Origin: Geothrix fuzhouensis
Lineage (GTDB): Bacteria > Acidobacteriota > Holophagae > Holophagales > Holophagaceae
Length of the DNA: 64,000 nucleotides
Assembly: GCF_024609325.1 (NCBI RefSeq)
Contig: NZ_JANHMQ010000001.1
Coordinates: forward strand, 1,054,001 to 1,118,000
Direction of reading: 5' to 3'
This document shows, piece by piece, positions 9,913-19,010 of this stretch (within the stretch, counting starts at the first letter, position 1; each line of letters starts with the position of its first letter). A program made the position numbers and the translations under genes. The notes beneath the pieces were generated by a model. That model had not been told where the DNA came from, did no database searches, and saw only the letters and a program-made list of their open reading frames with translations.

Positions 9913-12375
9913 TCACAGGCCCTGCAAATCCTTTATCCATCGGTCTGATTTCTTGGGGTCATCGAACCAGTACTCTCTCAGTAGGGGAGCGATCTTGAAC
10001 CGAATGACCCGCTGATAATCCTCAGCGGAGTTGATGTCGCAGAAATAGCTGTGGCCGATGCTGAAGCCTGGTCCAAGGTTCGAGGTGTCCTCGACGATTT
10101 CCTTGTTCAGGCGCTTCATCTTCTGGATGATGTTCACTGCTAGGTCTTCGGGGCAATTCTCGGTGAGAGCGCTTTTGAACTCATTGCTCTCGAAGGCCGG
10201 AAGAAGATCTACATAGGAGAACCGGCGACGTAGCGCGTAGTCCACCACGGCCAGTGAGCGGTCTGCCGTGTTCATCAAGCCAAGGATGTAGACATTTTCC
10301 GGAACGAAAAACGTTTGACTGTCCTCTTGATAGGCGAGTTTCAGCGCGAATTCTTCTCCCCGCTTGTCATTCTCAACCAGCATCAAGAGTTCGCCGAAGA
10401 TCCTAGAAATATTGCCCCGATTGATCTCATCGATGATGAAGACATGCTTCTTAGGCGAACGCCTAGCATCGAGGCAGAACTTATAGAAAACACCATTCCT
10501 CAGGACAAACCCACCCTCGGGACGAGGCCGCAACCCTTGAACGAAGTCCTCGTATCCATAGGACTGGTGGAACTGAATCATGGCGACTTGCTTGGGGTCC
10601 TTAGTCTTCATCAGCGCGTAGGCGAGGCGCTTCGCGAAGAATGTTTTCCCGACACCTGGCGGTCCTTGAATGATCAGGTTTTTATCGCGCTCCCACTGCC
10701 CCAGCCACTCTTGGACCGTGGCTTCCCCCACAAAGAGCTCCTTCACCGCATCTTGAACGGTGTATTCGAGCGCCTCTTCATCTTCTGGCTCAACTGCTTC
10801 TACTTCTGAAACAGGATCAGCGCCAAGAATCGTATCGAACTCAGCCTTGGTGAGTTTATAGAGACTCCCCTGCCGGTTCCCCTGCACAGGCCCGCAGTCT
10901 GCCAATGCTGGCACTGCCTTGAGCTCCTGGAGGGATCGTGGCTTTTCCAGGTGACGGAGGATCTTGAAACGAATGCATTCACCCTCCTCAGCATCGACAT
11001 GAATCCCCTTGGTAATCTCCAAAAGACTGGTCACTTTTTGCTCAGGCGTCGTTTCGTATCCGATCACTAGATCACCCGGTTTGACCTCCTGGAAGCAGGC
11101 GTAGACCTGACGCTTGTTGTCTTTATCGTTGTGGGTTGTGTAGACCTGTTCCCCGCCGATCTCGCAACTAGCGACGCTCCAGATACCGGGGGAACAGTTC
11201 ATCCAGTAGTGCTTTGGACCATCTTCAACATCAACTTCGTCGGTCTTGATGCCGACAGTCGCAAGGATGGCGGCGACGGATTCCTTGTACCGGGTGATGT
11301 TCGTGAGGGCCTTGGTGGCGAAGCTTTCCCCATCCGGTAGAGTCCAATCCCCCTCGTGGATCCAATCCACGTCACGGACATTTGGGTACTCCGGACGGGT
11401 GGGGTCATGCCGGTAGCCACTTCGGACAATACCCACGCCAAGGATCTTACGATTTCCCTTCTTGGCAATGACAAGGTCACCTTCCTTCATAACACGGCAG
11501 AACTCCCAGGCGGCTCTGGCATCGTTGGTGGGCTCTACATCCTCCTTCGGATAGAGCACCTTGAGTTGCTGGAGGATCTCATCCTTCGTCTGGTAGGCGT
11601 CCAGCGGTCCAAGCAAGTCTCCACCGTAAACTGCGATGGATTGGCTTCTGCACTCCTCCCAGAATCTAGCCTGAGGTCCAGGAGCGAAGACCCAGATTTG
11701 CTGCCCACCCGATTTGGGCTTATCCCCAGCCTTCTTGGGGATCTTCGTTTCGAAAATCCAGCTTAGAAACTGATCCACTTCGAGGCCGATTGGTGCTCCA
11801 ATTCGAATGCCGACGACGCGTTGATACTCCTCGAAGAGAGGAACCATGGCAACGTTGAAAGCCGTGAATCTCTGGGGGAAATCCGCACCCTTTGGAAAGA
11901 TGGGATAGATCCCAAGGTATTTGGCAGCGTCCGTATCTCTCTGGTTCATGAATAGAAATTTTTCTGGAAAGAGTTGTCCGATCAATTCGGAAACAGCGCT
12001 AGGGCCAATGAACTTGCTTGCATAGGCTTCCTTGTCGCCCATGAAGGCTCGCATACGGTCTTCAACAGAACCCTGGCCATGAGCCAGAAATTCAAACGAT
12101 TCTCGATATTTTTCGATGGGGTAGTTCGGTTGGCCGAACGCTCGTGTTTTGGCCAGTTTTACGCTGTTGAATGAATGTAGCTGGTCGGCGAGCTCTTGAA
12201 AGTTCGGCCACTCGGCCTTCTGGAGGTTTTCAGGCTCAAAGAAGGCCTGTACGATTCGGTTGTAATCCAGGACGAAGGTCCGGTCCTTGAACCAAGATTC
12301 AGCCTGGGCAGCGAACTCTTTCATAAGCAATTCAAGGTTCGGACTGTTACCCGTGATAGGTGATTGCTCGGACAT
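9913..12375 (-). CDS. mcrB: McrB-family AAA+ GTPase with N-terminal EVE/PUA-like readers
   Basis: 820 residues. The motor has Walker A GPPGVGKT (571-578), Walker B IIDEINRGN (647-655) with the McrB signature continuing ISRIFGE, the sensor MNTADRS (701-707) and arginines at 716-718. The N-terminal 560 residues are the recognition part. Residues about 388-520 (starting KHYWMNCSPG, later PGDLVIGYET) look like an EVE domain, which binds modified bases. Residues about 226-375 (WVFAPGPQARFWEE, GDLVIAKKGNRKILGVG) look like an MrcB-N/PUA-related domain. The target is therefore probably DNA with a bulky or methylated base rather than a plain sequence. ATG at 12375 with an AAGGG upstream. Confidence 0.92.
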   Translation of the reverse strand: MSEQSPITGNSPNLELLMKEFAAQAESWFKDRTFVLDYNRIVQAFFEPENLQKAEWPNFQELADQLHSFNSVKLAKTRAFGQPNYPIEKYRESFEFLAHGQGSVEDRMRAFMGDKEAYASKFIGPSAVSELIGQLFPEKFLFMNQRDTDAAKYLGIYPIFPKGADFPQRFTAFNVAMVPLFEEYQRVVGIRIGAPIGLEVDQFLSWIFETKIPKKAGDKPKSGGQQIWVFAPGPQARFWEECRSQSIAVYGGDLLGPLDAYQTKDEILQQLKVLYPKEDVEPTNDARAAWEFCRVMKEGDLVIAKKGNRKILGVGIVRSGYRHDPTRPEYPNVRDVDWIHEGDWTLPDGESFATKALTNITRYKESVAAILATVGIKTDEVDVEDGPKHYWMNCSPGIWSVASCEIGGEQVYTTHNDKDNKRQVYACFQEVKPGDLVIGYETTPEQKVTSLLEITKGIHVDAEEGECIRFKILRHLEKPRSLQELKAVPALADCGPVQGNRQGSLYKLTKAEFDTILGADPVSEVEAVEPEDEEALEYTVQDAVKELFVGEATVQEWLGQWERDKNLIIQGPPGVGKTFFAKRLAYALMKTKDPKQVAMIQFHQSYGYEDFVQGLRPRPEGGFVLRNGVFYKFCLDARRSPKKHVFIIDEINRGNISRIFGELLMLVENDKRGEEFALKLAYQEDSQTFFVPENVYILGLMNTADRSLAVVDYALRRRFSYVDLLPAFESNEFKSALTENCPEDLAVNIIQKMKRLNKEIVEDTSNLGPGFSIGHSYFCDINSAEDYQRVIRFKIAPLLREYWFDDPKKSDRWIKDLQGL

Positions 12376-12411
12376 GGGGGTATCCCTTGGAAAAGACGGG
12401 CGGCTAAGGAG

Positions 12412-12651
12412 TTATCTCATCATCCACCAGAATCCGAGGGTCGTGCCAGGGATTAGAAGGACCCAGGCGCACCCGCGTAGGCCGAAGGTGGTTCGGCTAT
12501 AGATTCGGTTGTAGGCAGCTTTGCGCGGATTGGTGAGCCAACCCCAGCCGCGAGGAGCCTTTAGGCCCATATTTTGACGAATGAACCTTGCTGGGCTGGT
12601 ACGGGCAGCGATTCGCTTCTTCAAGGAGGGGGTTCTCAAGGCGATCTTCAT
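12412..12651 (-). CDS. Small basic protein with one C-terminal membrane-like segment
   Basis: 79 residues from ATG 12651, chosen because GGAG sits 5-6 nt upstream; a longer frame reaches 12666. The core phrase ARTSPARFIRQNMGLKAPRG followed by WGWLTNPRKAAYNRIY is low-complexity-free and very basic. The end is hydrophobic (WVLLIPGTTLGFWWM). I have an impression of seeing this type of short protein near restriction genes in other genomes but know no name or function. It sits between mcrB (36 bp) and the RloC-like gene (126 bp), all on one strand. Its conserved-looking aromatic/basic core argues for a real gene rather than a chance frame. Confidence 0.6.
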   Translation of the reverse strand: MKIALRTPSLKKRIAARTSPARFIRQNMGLKAPRGWGWLTNPRKAAYNRIYSRTTFGLRGCAWVLLIPGTTLGFWWMMR

Positions 12652-12777
12652 GAGAGCTCCACACATTTAGTCAAAGGGGGGAAAGATTTCGTCATTGTCC
12701 CACCATGGAATGGACAATTCTTGTCGTTTCTTGGGCGGAATGAGGACTGTAATCGCCGCATTTGATTTTTCTGCCCC

Positions 12778-14988
12778 TCAGCCTCCCGGATTACCCATCA
12801 TCATCTGGTAATGCCCTTCGTGTTTCATCTTGTAAAAAATAGCCTCGAATACCTTTAGATAAGCCTCGACCATGGCTTCATCGATCGAAACATATAAGTC
12901 ATCGTGAGCGAAATGCGATCCATCGTGAACCCAGGAGACCAGGGAATTACAGAGGAGTTTTTCTTTCCCTTCAAACATCTCGCAGATCTTATTCAGATCG
13001 ACCCTACCTAGGATTTTGAAGTAGTTTTCCAGTATTCGCCGAAGCGTGTTCTGAATGGTCAAATTGGTTCGATCAGCCTTGCGAACTTCTGCCCAGAGAA
13101 GTTCGTAGGATGTCTTGATCGGGTTGGACGGATGATTGTCGAATTTGGAAATATCTCCCGGCTTACGAACCACCCAGAAGGTCTCTTCGCATAGGCAGAC
13201 TGCCTTGTCCCGTCTGGGATTGAACGTGACTTCCTTGTGGAAATATACGTTGTGGGTCAGGACAAACACTTGCTTGAGGTGCCCAACCCCCGTCCGAACT
13301 TCTTCAAAAAGACCCTTGATAAGACTGCCAACGATGAACAAGATGTCGCTATCCAAACTGGATACCGGGTCGTCAAACACGACCACACGATCCATCGTCA
13401 TGCCGCTTTCCGAGTCGCTTCCCTTCAGGAGGTGATAGAAATATAGGAAGGTAACAAAGGTCTTTTCACCTTCGCTTAATGTCGCCTTTGCATCTGTCCC
13501 GTCTGAACGGATTAGTTTGTAGGAGGTTCCACTTGCCGCCTTCGCGAGCGAAAACCCCTTGAATCCGAATGAGGAAAGCAGGGCATTGATTTCATCTATG
13601 GTTGGCTGAACGCTGGTCGTCTGCTTTTCCAATTCCCGAATTTCAGCCTCCTTCTTTGTCGATTCGCTCCTCGCGGTCACGATCTGCGAAGACATTCCGG
13701 CAATCGCCTTATCCAGGGCCTCCTTGGTCTGTTTGTACGTCACCAAGTAATCCTTGAGTTCGTGGTCAAGGAGGAATTTCCATACTTGCGCCGTGAGCTT
13801 GGTGCGCTCCTGCGAGAGGTTCGCCACCATCCGGTTATGCTCACCAATCAAGGCGTTTGTAGAATCGATGATCGTCTTGAGCGCTGCCACGACATTGCTG
13901 ATCGATTCGAGTTCGATAACCTGGCTTGGCTCCTTCTTCTTCTGGCTGATCCTCTGGTAGTTGATGGTGAAGATGGAGTCGAGAAGCTCCTTCTCCGTTT
14001 TCAGCTTCTCCGCATCCAAGAATCGGGATGGGGCGGCAAGAATGGATGCGACCTGCTGCTGGAGCCGAGCCGAGTCTGTTTTGTAGTTCGTTACGAGGTC
14101 GTCGATGGCCTTGCTTTCGTTTTCAAACGTCTCATCGAAGTATTCGTTCAAGCTTTTAGCAAACAAGTCCGTCGTGTTCTGCTGACAGAACGGACAGACC
14201 CCTTGATTCAAGTCATAGAACGCACGACCTTCGCGAACCCAGTCACTATTGGCAAGTTTCCTGATCATCGCCGCGATATCAACATCATCTTTGCCAATGA
14301 CCCGCTTCCCAAGAATGGGGTTGGTTTCATGCGCAATCGATTTGGTCGCATCTAGGCCAGGGATCAACTGCTCTGTGGTAGGAGTTGTGCCAAAAACGGT
14401 TGCGGCTCGCTTCTCCAACTCCTCCAGTGTTGATAAAGTTTCGGAGTTGTTGGACAACTCCAAAACCAACTTTCCTTTGAACTTCTCCGCGCTTCCGCGA
14501 AACCCTTCGAATGCGCCTTGCAGCTTTGGATCATGCTTCTGCTTCTGCGCCCAGCATTTGTCCTTAAACTCCGACTCCAATGCAGCAAGCTCACCCTTCT
14601 TGCCACCCGTTCCATCCGCACCCTGAAGGCTGTTGGTCAGTGTTTCGACCTTCTTGGTGAGAGCATCAAGCTCATCTTTCGCGGTCTCAATCTTGGTGAG
14701 GGAGTCTGCCTGTTTCTCTCCAAGGGTGAATACACCTTTTAGGTCAGTCGATGGATTGAAGTTCCTGTCCACGAAATCGCGGTTGTAAACCATGGGTTGA
14801 AGAGGCGTGCCGCGTTTCCAGGTCACCTTGCAGGTCGGAAATGCTCGCTCATCTGCAATGACCCGGCTGATCGTGGTTTTGCCGGTGCCATTCGCTCCAT
14901 AGATGAAGTTGAACTGCGAAAGCCCATCCAGGGTTTCGGGCAGGGCTCCGAAAGTCGCTGTGCCTGCAATGCTGATCGCTTCAATCAT
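12778..14988 (-). CDS. RloC/PrrC-like AAA ATPase, putative anticodon nuclease
   Basis: 736 residues, AAA_13-type. Walker A GANGTGKTT is at 31-39, the ABC-like signature LSEGEKT at 504-510, Walker B VVVFDDPVSSLDSD at 535-548 and the H-loop LTHN at 577-580. Between the two halves lies a long coiled coil interrupted by CPFC at 265-268, a zinc-hook CxxC as in RloC and Rad50. The C-terminal tail has R650-x3-E654 and H688 (also H692), spacing close to the PrrC anticodon-nuclease triad (R320, E324, H356). Family knowledge: such proteins sense DNA damage or an inhibited restriction enzyme and cut tRNA anticodons, stopping phage translation. Whether this one does is inferred. It ends 126 bp before the small protein gene and begins 56 bp after the Argonaute gene. 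Confidence 0.82.
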   Translation of the reverse strand: MIEAISIAGTATFGALPETLDGLSQFNFIYGANGTGKTTISRVIADERAFPTCKVTWKRGTPLQPMVYNRDFVDRNFNPSTDLKGVFTLGEKQADSLTKIETAKDELDALTKKVETLTNSLQGADGTGGKKGELAALESEFKDKCWAQKQKHDPKLQGAFEGFRGSAEKFKGKLVLELSNNSETLSTLEELEKRAATVFGTTPTTEQLIPGLDATKSIAHETNPILGKRVIGKDDVDIAAMIRKLANSDWVREGRAFYDLNQGVCPFCQQNTTDLFAKSLNEYFDETFENESKAIDDLVTNYKTDSARLQQQVASILAAPSRFLDAEKLKTEKELLDSIFTINYQRISQKKKEPSQVIELESISNVVAALKTIIDSTNALIGEHNRMVANLSQERTKLTAQVWKFLLDHELKDYLVTYKQTKEALDKAIAGMSSQIVTARSESTKKEAEIRELEKQTTSVQPTIDEINALLSSFGFKGFSLAKAASGTSYKLIRSDGTDAKATLSEGEKTFVTFLYFYHLLKGSDSESGMTMDRVVVFDDPVSSLDSDILFIVGSLIKGLFEEVRTGVGHLKQVFVLTHNVYFHKEVTFNPRRDKAVCLCEETFWVVRKPGDISKFDNHPSNPIKTSYELLWAEVRKADRTNLTIQNTLRRILENYFKILGRVDLNKICEMFEGKEKLLCNSLVSWVHDGSHFAHDDLYVSIDEAMVEAYLKVFEAIFYKMKHEGHYQMMMGNPGG

Positions 14989-15044
14989 AATGGGCCTTCA
15001 CGAGTTCGACTTTCACCAAGGGCTGGTGCAAAAAACTTTCGAGG

Positions 15045-16562
15045 TCAAATGTAGTATTTGAAAGGCAAGGGATGCCCGGAATCCTTGGCGAACGGACCAG
15101 CCGTAAGAATTTCACCCACGGCATCCGCAAATTTTAGGGTTACGGGCACGCCATCGGCAAACGTGCAGGAATTGTAGTTCAGCTTGGTGAGAGCGAGAAC
15201 ATCCGCCATAACCGTTCGGATGTCCGAATCACCTCGGCAGATCTGGATGAATATGGGCTTCGGGACTTCCCGTCCTGGATAGGTTCGAAGGCGCGGTACC
15301 ATGCCCTTCGTCCAGAGAAAGCCGGACTTCTCGTTCACCAGATAGGCTGTCCCACGGAGAACAGGATGATCGCCGGGGCGGAATAGCTTGATCGCGGCAG
15401 AAGGGCGAATCTGGACGCCAACGACCTTGGTTTCGCTGCCCGCTCCCTCCATGAATCCGGACCACTCCTCGTCACGAAGGGAGATCTGGCCGTGCAGGAA
15501 CAACTCCTTAGGAGATTTTCCATTTTGCTTTCGATAGGCCTCGATGCACATGGACACGATTTCTTTGGCCGACTTCTTGTCTAAGTGAAAGTCCCCTCGC
15601 TTCTCATGAAACCAAGGGCCAACGGCACCTCGGAATACCACGCCATCTCCCGAGTCCATGAACATTTGCGCCGCACAGCAGGCGGTCCTGGTGTCCGCCT
15701 CCCGCTCCATCTGTTTGAAGACCATGCCGATGTAGCAAACCCCGTCACGGGCTGCTCCCAGCTTCCAGGGACGCCCACCGGACTTGTAGTAGACAGCAGT
15801 CGCAAGGTTCCAGGCGATGGCCGATTCCAGGGTTGAGTCTGGGCAGAGCGGTTTGCCAGAAGCCGAGACAAGATCGGCTTCGGCGATCTTGATTTCCCGG
15901 ATGATCTGAATAGGAACCAAGTGCGGCAGAAGCCGAGCCTTCAGTTGATGCCTGAAATTGGCCTCGTACGTGTATTCCTGAGCCAATTCCTTCATGTCTT
16001 CGAATAGGAACTGTTCAGTCGCGGACTTTCGGAGATCCATTTTGCTCAGCCGGTTTGCCGGTTGGACCTTCTCACTTGTTGGGACCTGGGATTGAGGCCG
16101 ACAATAGGAATACACTTCTTCCGGAATGAGCACACACCAGATTGTGGGAGTGATATCCTCGTCCATCCTGGCCTGAAGGATCTTCTCAACGTAGAGATCC
16201 GCCGTCTGAAATACCCGCTGGTGTTTGTCAGCATTGTGAACTCTGCGGCTGATCTCATCCGCAGGGATCTCAAGCTCAAGCACGGGGTTCGAATCCCAGA
16301 CCGTCCTGAACACTGATTCAAACCCAGGGAAAAGTGGGCGAGCGGTCGCGCCAGGTGGGCCATAAACAGGTCCCTGAACTCGCGTCACCCACTTCTTCAT
16401 CCGATCAATGCAAGACCTGGGTCCAACCGCTGCCCACTGGATCCTGCCAATGGCCGGATCCTCCAGCGGACCAAACAAGGTGAGCCCATCCCTTGGGTCA
16501 AGGGTTGCCTGACCATGGCGGAACAGCAGCGACGGCTCGGGGATGTGGACCAGTTCAATCAT
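15045..16562 (-). CDS. Short prokaryotic Argonaute (MID-PIWI), SPARTA subunit
   Basis: 505 residues, the length of short pAgos without PAZ. The C-terminus has the PIWI ending pattern LTKLNYN...VTLKFADAVGEILTAGP. The strand that would carry the first catalytic aspartate reads GVCYIGMVFK, with no acidic residue, as in catalytically inactive short pAgos. In characterised SPARTA systems the pAgo uses a small guide RNA to detect invading plasmid or phage DNA and activates the TIR partner to destroy NAD(P)+. The GC-rich gene overlaps the upstream TIR-APAZ gene by 4 bp, the usual SPARTA layout. No guide-producing nuclease is encoded nearby, also usual for the family. Confidence 0.9.
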   Translation of the reverse strand: MIELVHIPEPSLLFRHGQATLDPRDGLTLFGPLEDPAIGRIQWAAVGPRSCIDRMKKWVTRVQGPVYGPPGATARPLFPGFESVFRTVWDSNPVLELEIPADEISRRVHNADKHQRVFQTADLYVEKILQARMDEDITPTIWCVLIPEEVYSYCRPQSQVPTSEKVQPANRLSKMDLRKSATEQFLFEDMKELAQEYTYEANFRHQLKARLLPHLVPIQIIREIKIAEADLVSASGKPLCPDSTLESAIAWNLATAVYYKSGGRPWKLGAARDGVCYIGMVFKQMEREADTRTACCAAQMFMDSGDGVVFRGAVGPWFHEKRGDFHLDKKSAKEIVSMCIEAYRKQNGKSPKELFLHGQISLRDEEWSGFMEGAGSETKVVGVQIRPSAAIKLFRPGDHPVLRGTAYLVNEKSGFLWTKGMVPRLRTYPGREVPKPIFIQICRGDSDIRTVMADVLALTKLNYNSCTFADGVPVTLKFADAVGEILTAGPFAKDSGHPLPFKYYI

Positions 16563-17929
16563 GGACCCTCGACTTGATTAAGGGTGGCCTCCTCGAAAGC
16601 CGGGTCCTCGGGTGGATCCTCATCCCTCTTGAGCGATTCCTCGGAGTAGGAAAGGGGGCTTCGGAATTGAATTGGTGTGATGGGAACATCGAAGGACAAG
16701 GACGAAGAAAGGCGCACCAGAATGCTTTTCCCGTCGTTCTTGTTGGCCAACCATTGCAAGCATGCAAGCTGGCGGTCGCGCCATTCCGCATTCCACCAAT
16801 CTTTGCACGCGGATCGTCTTGCGGCATGGAGCTTCGCAGCAGAGGAAAGGAGGGTGCTCCCGTTCGTGGTCGCCAGGACATGGGGATACAGGGCCAGCAG
16901 AAGGAACGGATCGATCCGAACCTCAGCGCTCAACCCGTAATGCCACTGGTTCTCCTTCAACTTCCCGATTAAGGTTCGTCGTCCCTTGAAACCCGAATTC
17001 TCGAAGGGCACGAACTCTTTACCCTTGAAGTGGGTCCGATTGAAGTATCGGCAACGCTTCTTGCTCGCCATTTCATGGAGCGCCAACCCCGCATCGGACA
17101 TGGCTCTATCCCATGAAACTCTGAGAACCCGCAAGAGCGCGAATTGGCACTGCTCCCCGTTCAAGGGAGCATCTTGAATGCTCCCAGCAAGGACATCTTT
17201 GGTGGCGTATTGGGTTGAATCGACCTGGGTAAGTCCCAGTTCTTCCGCAGTCGCAAAGGACAAGGTGGATGAACCGATCCGGTGCGCAGGAAAGCGAAAA
17301 CCCATCCGCGAGTTCTGCTTGATTTTATCCGTGTGAAGGAAAACTTGGCTGGGGAGATCTTCGACGGGAAGCCAGTTCGAAAGCAGGACTTCAGGTTCGT
17401 GCTTGACGATTTCCTCGCCCAAATGATTTGCGTCCCACCAGGATCGGATGGTCGAGGCATTGAACTTCGCTTCGTCTCTCGGCACCGTGTCTTCATTCAG
17501 TTTCTTGAGTAGCTTGGCAAGTCCCATAGCCCAGTTTCCATGGAAATCAATGCCATTCAAGCGATGGATCTGGATGCTGAATTCGCTGAAAGGAAGATCA
17601 TCGATCCGGATCGGGATAATGAAATCGTGGATCGAAATCTGCCGTGCGACGGTAAGAGCAACTGCCAATTCGTTCAAGGCACCTTGCTTAGTCTTGGAAG
17701 CTCTTGAGGCAACAAACAGGAACTTGATGGTTCGATCCCGGATCGCCGATTCGATATCAACCCAGAAGTCCTCGCCACCAATCAACTTGGTCACATCAGA
17801 CCAAACCGCGTATCCCTGAAGACTTAGCTGAAGGCTGAGCCACTGCGTGAACTCGTTATCCTCTGGGTTGGCGTGGCTGATGAAAATCGTGTCTCTCATT
17901 GCTTCCATGCGAGTGGCAGCTTCCTTCAT
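16559..17929 (-). CDS. TIR-APAZ protein, NADase effector of SPARTA
   Basis: 456 residues. Residues about 11-150 form a TIR domain: DTIFISHANPEDN strand/BB entry, YAVWSDV, and FWVDIESAI, with E60 as the likely catalytic glutamate. The remaining 300 residues are the APAZ domain, which docks on the MID-PIWI protein in place of N-PAZ. The TIR domain hydrolyses NAD(P)+ once oligomerised by guide-target-bound pAgo, killing or arresting the infected cell. The start is given as ATG 17929, but ATG 17899 (residue 11) better matches where homologues begin and has GGAAG just upstream. This is the promoter-proximal gene of the defence run; 186 bp without a gene separate it from radC. Confidence 0.9.
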   Translation of the reverse strand: MKEAATRMEAMRDTIFISHANPEDNEFTQWLSLQLSLQGYAVWSDVTKLIGGEDFWVDIESAIRDRTIKFLFVASRASKTKQGALNELAVALTVARQISIHDFIIPIRIDDLPFSEFSIQIHRLNGIDFHGNWAMGLAKLLKKLNEDTVPRDEAKFNASTIRSWWDANHLGEEIVKHEPEVLLSNWLPVEDLPSQVFLHTDKIKQNSRMGFRFPAHRIGSSTLSFATAEELGLTQVDSTQYATKDVLAGSIQDAPLNGEQCQFALLRVLRVSWDRAMSDAGLALHEMASKKRCRYFNRTHFKGKEFVPFENSGFKGRRTLIGKLKENQWHYGLSAEVRIDPFLLLALYPHVLATTNGSTLLSSAAKLHAARRSACKDWWNAEWRDRQLACLQWLANKNDGKSILVRLSSSLSFDVPITPIQFRSPLSYSEESLKRDEDPPEDPAFEEATLNQVEGP

Positions 17930-18115
17930 GGGCGCAACTCATCCGACATGAGGAAGTCTATGAGAAGGAAAGCACTGGTGGTGGCCATTGCAGTGAAGTC
18001 TCCGAAGATCCTCCCCAGTCTACTGCTGGATAGTGGATATAAGTGGCTGCAATCCCACGATGTCAGGCTAGGTCGTTATCCACCTTCACCTTTGGCACAT
18101 TGGCCAGGACTGAAG

Positions 18116-18817
18116 CTAGGAGCGGTCCCACCCTTCAGCCGCCCGGAAGCTATGCCAGGTTTCGGCACCGATCACCATATGGTCAGCGAGAGGCACTCCT
18201 AGACTCTCTCCGGCATCACGAAGACGCTTGGTCAGGGCGCAATCCTCGCGGGAAGGTGTCGGATCCCCAGATGGATGATTGTGAAATGCCAATGCCGTGG
18301 CCGCGCCATAGCGGAGTGCCTCCCGGAAGAATTCGCGAGGGCTGATGAGCGTGGCGGTAGCAGTGCCCTGGCTCAGGATGCGTTCCGCCAAAAGTTCACC
18401 TTTGGCGTTCAGACTCAAAAGCCCAAAGCGCTCTTCGGTCCAGCCAGTGCAGCGAGGGAGAAGATACGCTCCAGCGGCCCGTGGGGAACTGATTCGCGGG
18501 CGCTCGGCGGAGCGCTGGGATCGGCGTTGCACTTCCTGGAGGATTGCGAATCTGGCCATCTCGACCCTGGTGAGACCAATGGCTTGGAGCTCGGCAGGTC
18601 CCATGGCTGTCATCCGGGCGAGGCTGCCAGCCTGGGCGAGCATTGTCTCGGCGCGTCCTGCGCGAGTCCGCGTCAGCATGGCTTCGATAATCTGCGCGTC
18701 ACTGAGGGCTTCCGGACCATACATGGCCAAGGTCTCGGACACATGTGAGAGCTTGGGTGTCGGCTGGGATTCACAGGAAAGCAGGGGCTGGGGGACAAAG
18801 GAAGCGTGGGGGTTCAT
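18116..18817 (-). CDS. radC: RadC-like JAB/MPN domain protein
   Basis: 233 residues. An N-terminal helix-hairpin-helix-like part (about 30-100) precedes the JAMM metal site H179-x-H181-P-S-G-D-P...D192. This is the standard RadC layout. Despite the name, a DNA-repair role is doubtful. RadC-like proteins are frequent on plasmids, phages and genomic islands, and may act as metalloproteases or in recombination. Here it separates the mobilization genes from the defence cargo, fitting its usual place among accessory genes of mobile elements. A second, chromosomal radC would be expected elsewhere. Confidence 0.85.
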   Translation of the reverse strand: MNPHASFVPQPLLSCESQPTPKLSHVSETLAMYGPEALSDAQIIEAMLTRTRAGRAETMLAQAGSLARMTAMGPAELQAIGLTRVEMARFAILQEVQRRSQRSAERPRISSPRAAGAYLLPRCTGWTEERFGLLSLNAKGELLAERILSQGTATATLISPREFFREALRYGAATALAFHNHPSGDPTPSREDCALTKRLRDAGESLGVPLADHMVIGAETWHSFRAAEGWDRS

Positions 18818-18970
18818 GGCTCATCTCCGTGCCCATCGAGTCGGGGCACTCACGAGACGGTGGCCCCCGCTCCCAAGACCCGAACCGGGAACGCACCGGG
18901 AACCGGGCAGAGAGCGGGCAGGGGTGCCGGGCGCGGGGAATGGACATCCGGCAGTGCCTGACACGAAATG

Positions 18971-18995
18971 GGCACGGGAGCCATTCCCCCGTGCC
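18971..18995 (-). terminator. Hairpin after the mobilization operon
   Basis: Perfect 8-bp arms GGCACGGG and CCCGTGCC around a 9-nt loop, 16 bp beyond the stop of the gene ending at 19011. There is no clean T-run on the minus strand, so it may be a weak or Rho-assisted terminator or an mRNA end-protecting stem. The rest of 18818-19010 shows only GC-rich sequence with no gene. Confidence 0.45.
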
Positions 18996-19010
18996 TCTTG
19001 TTCCTCGGTT

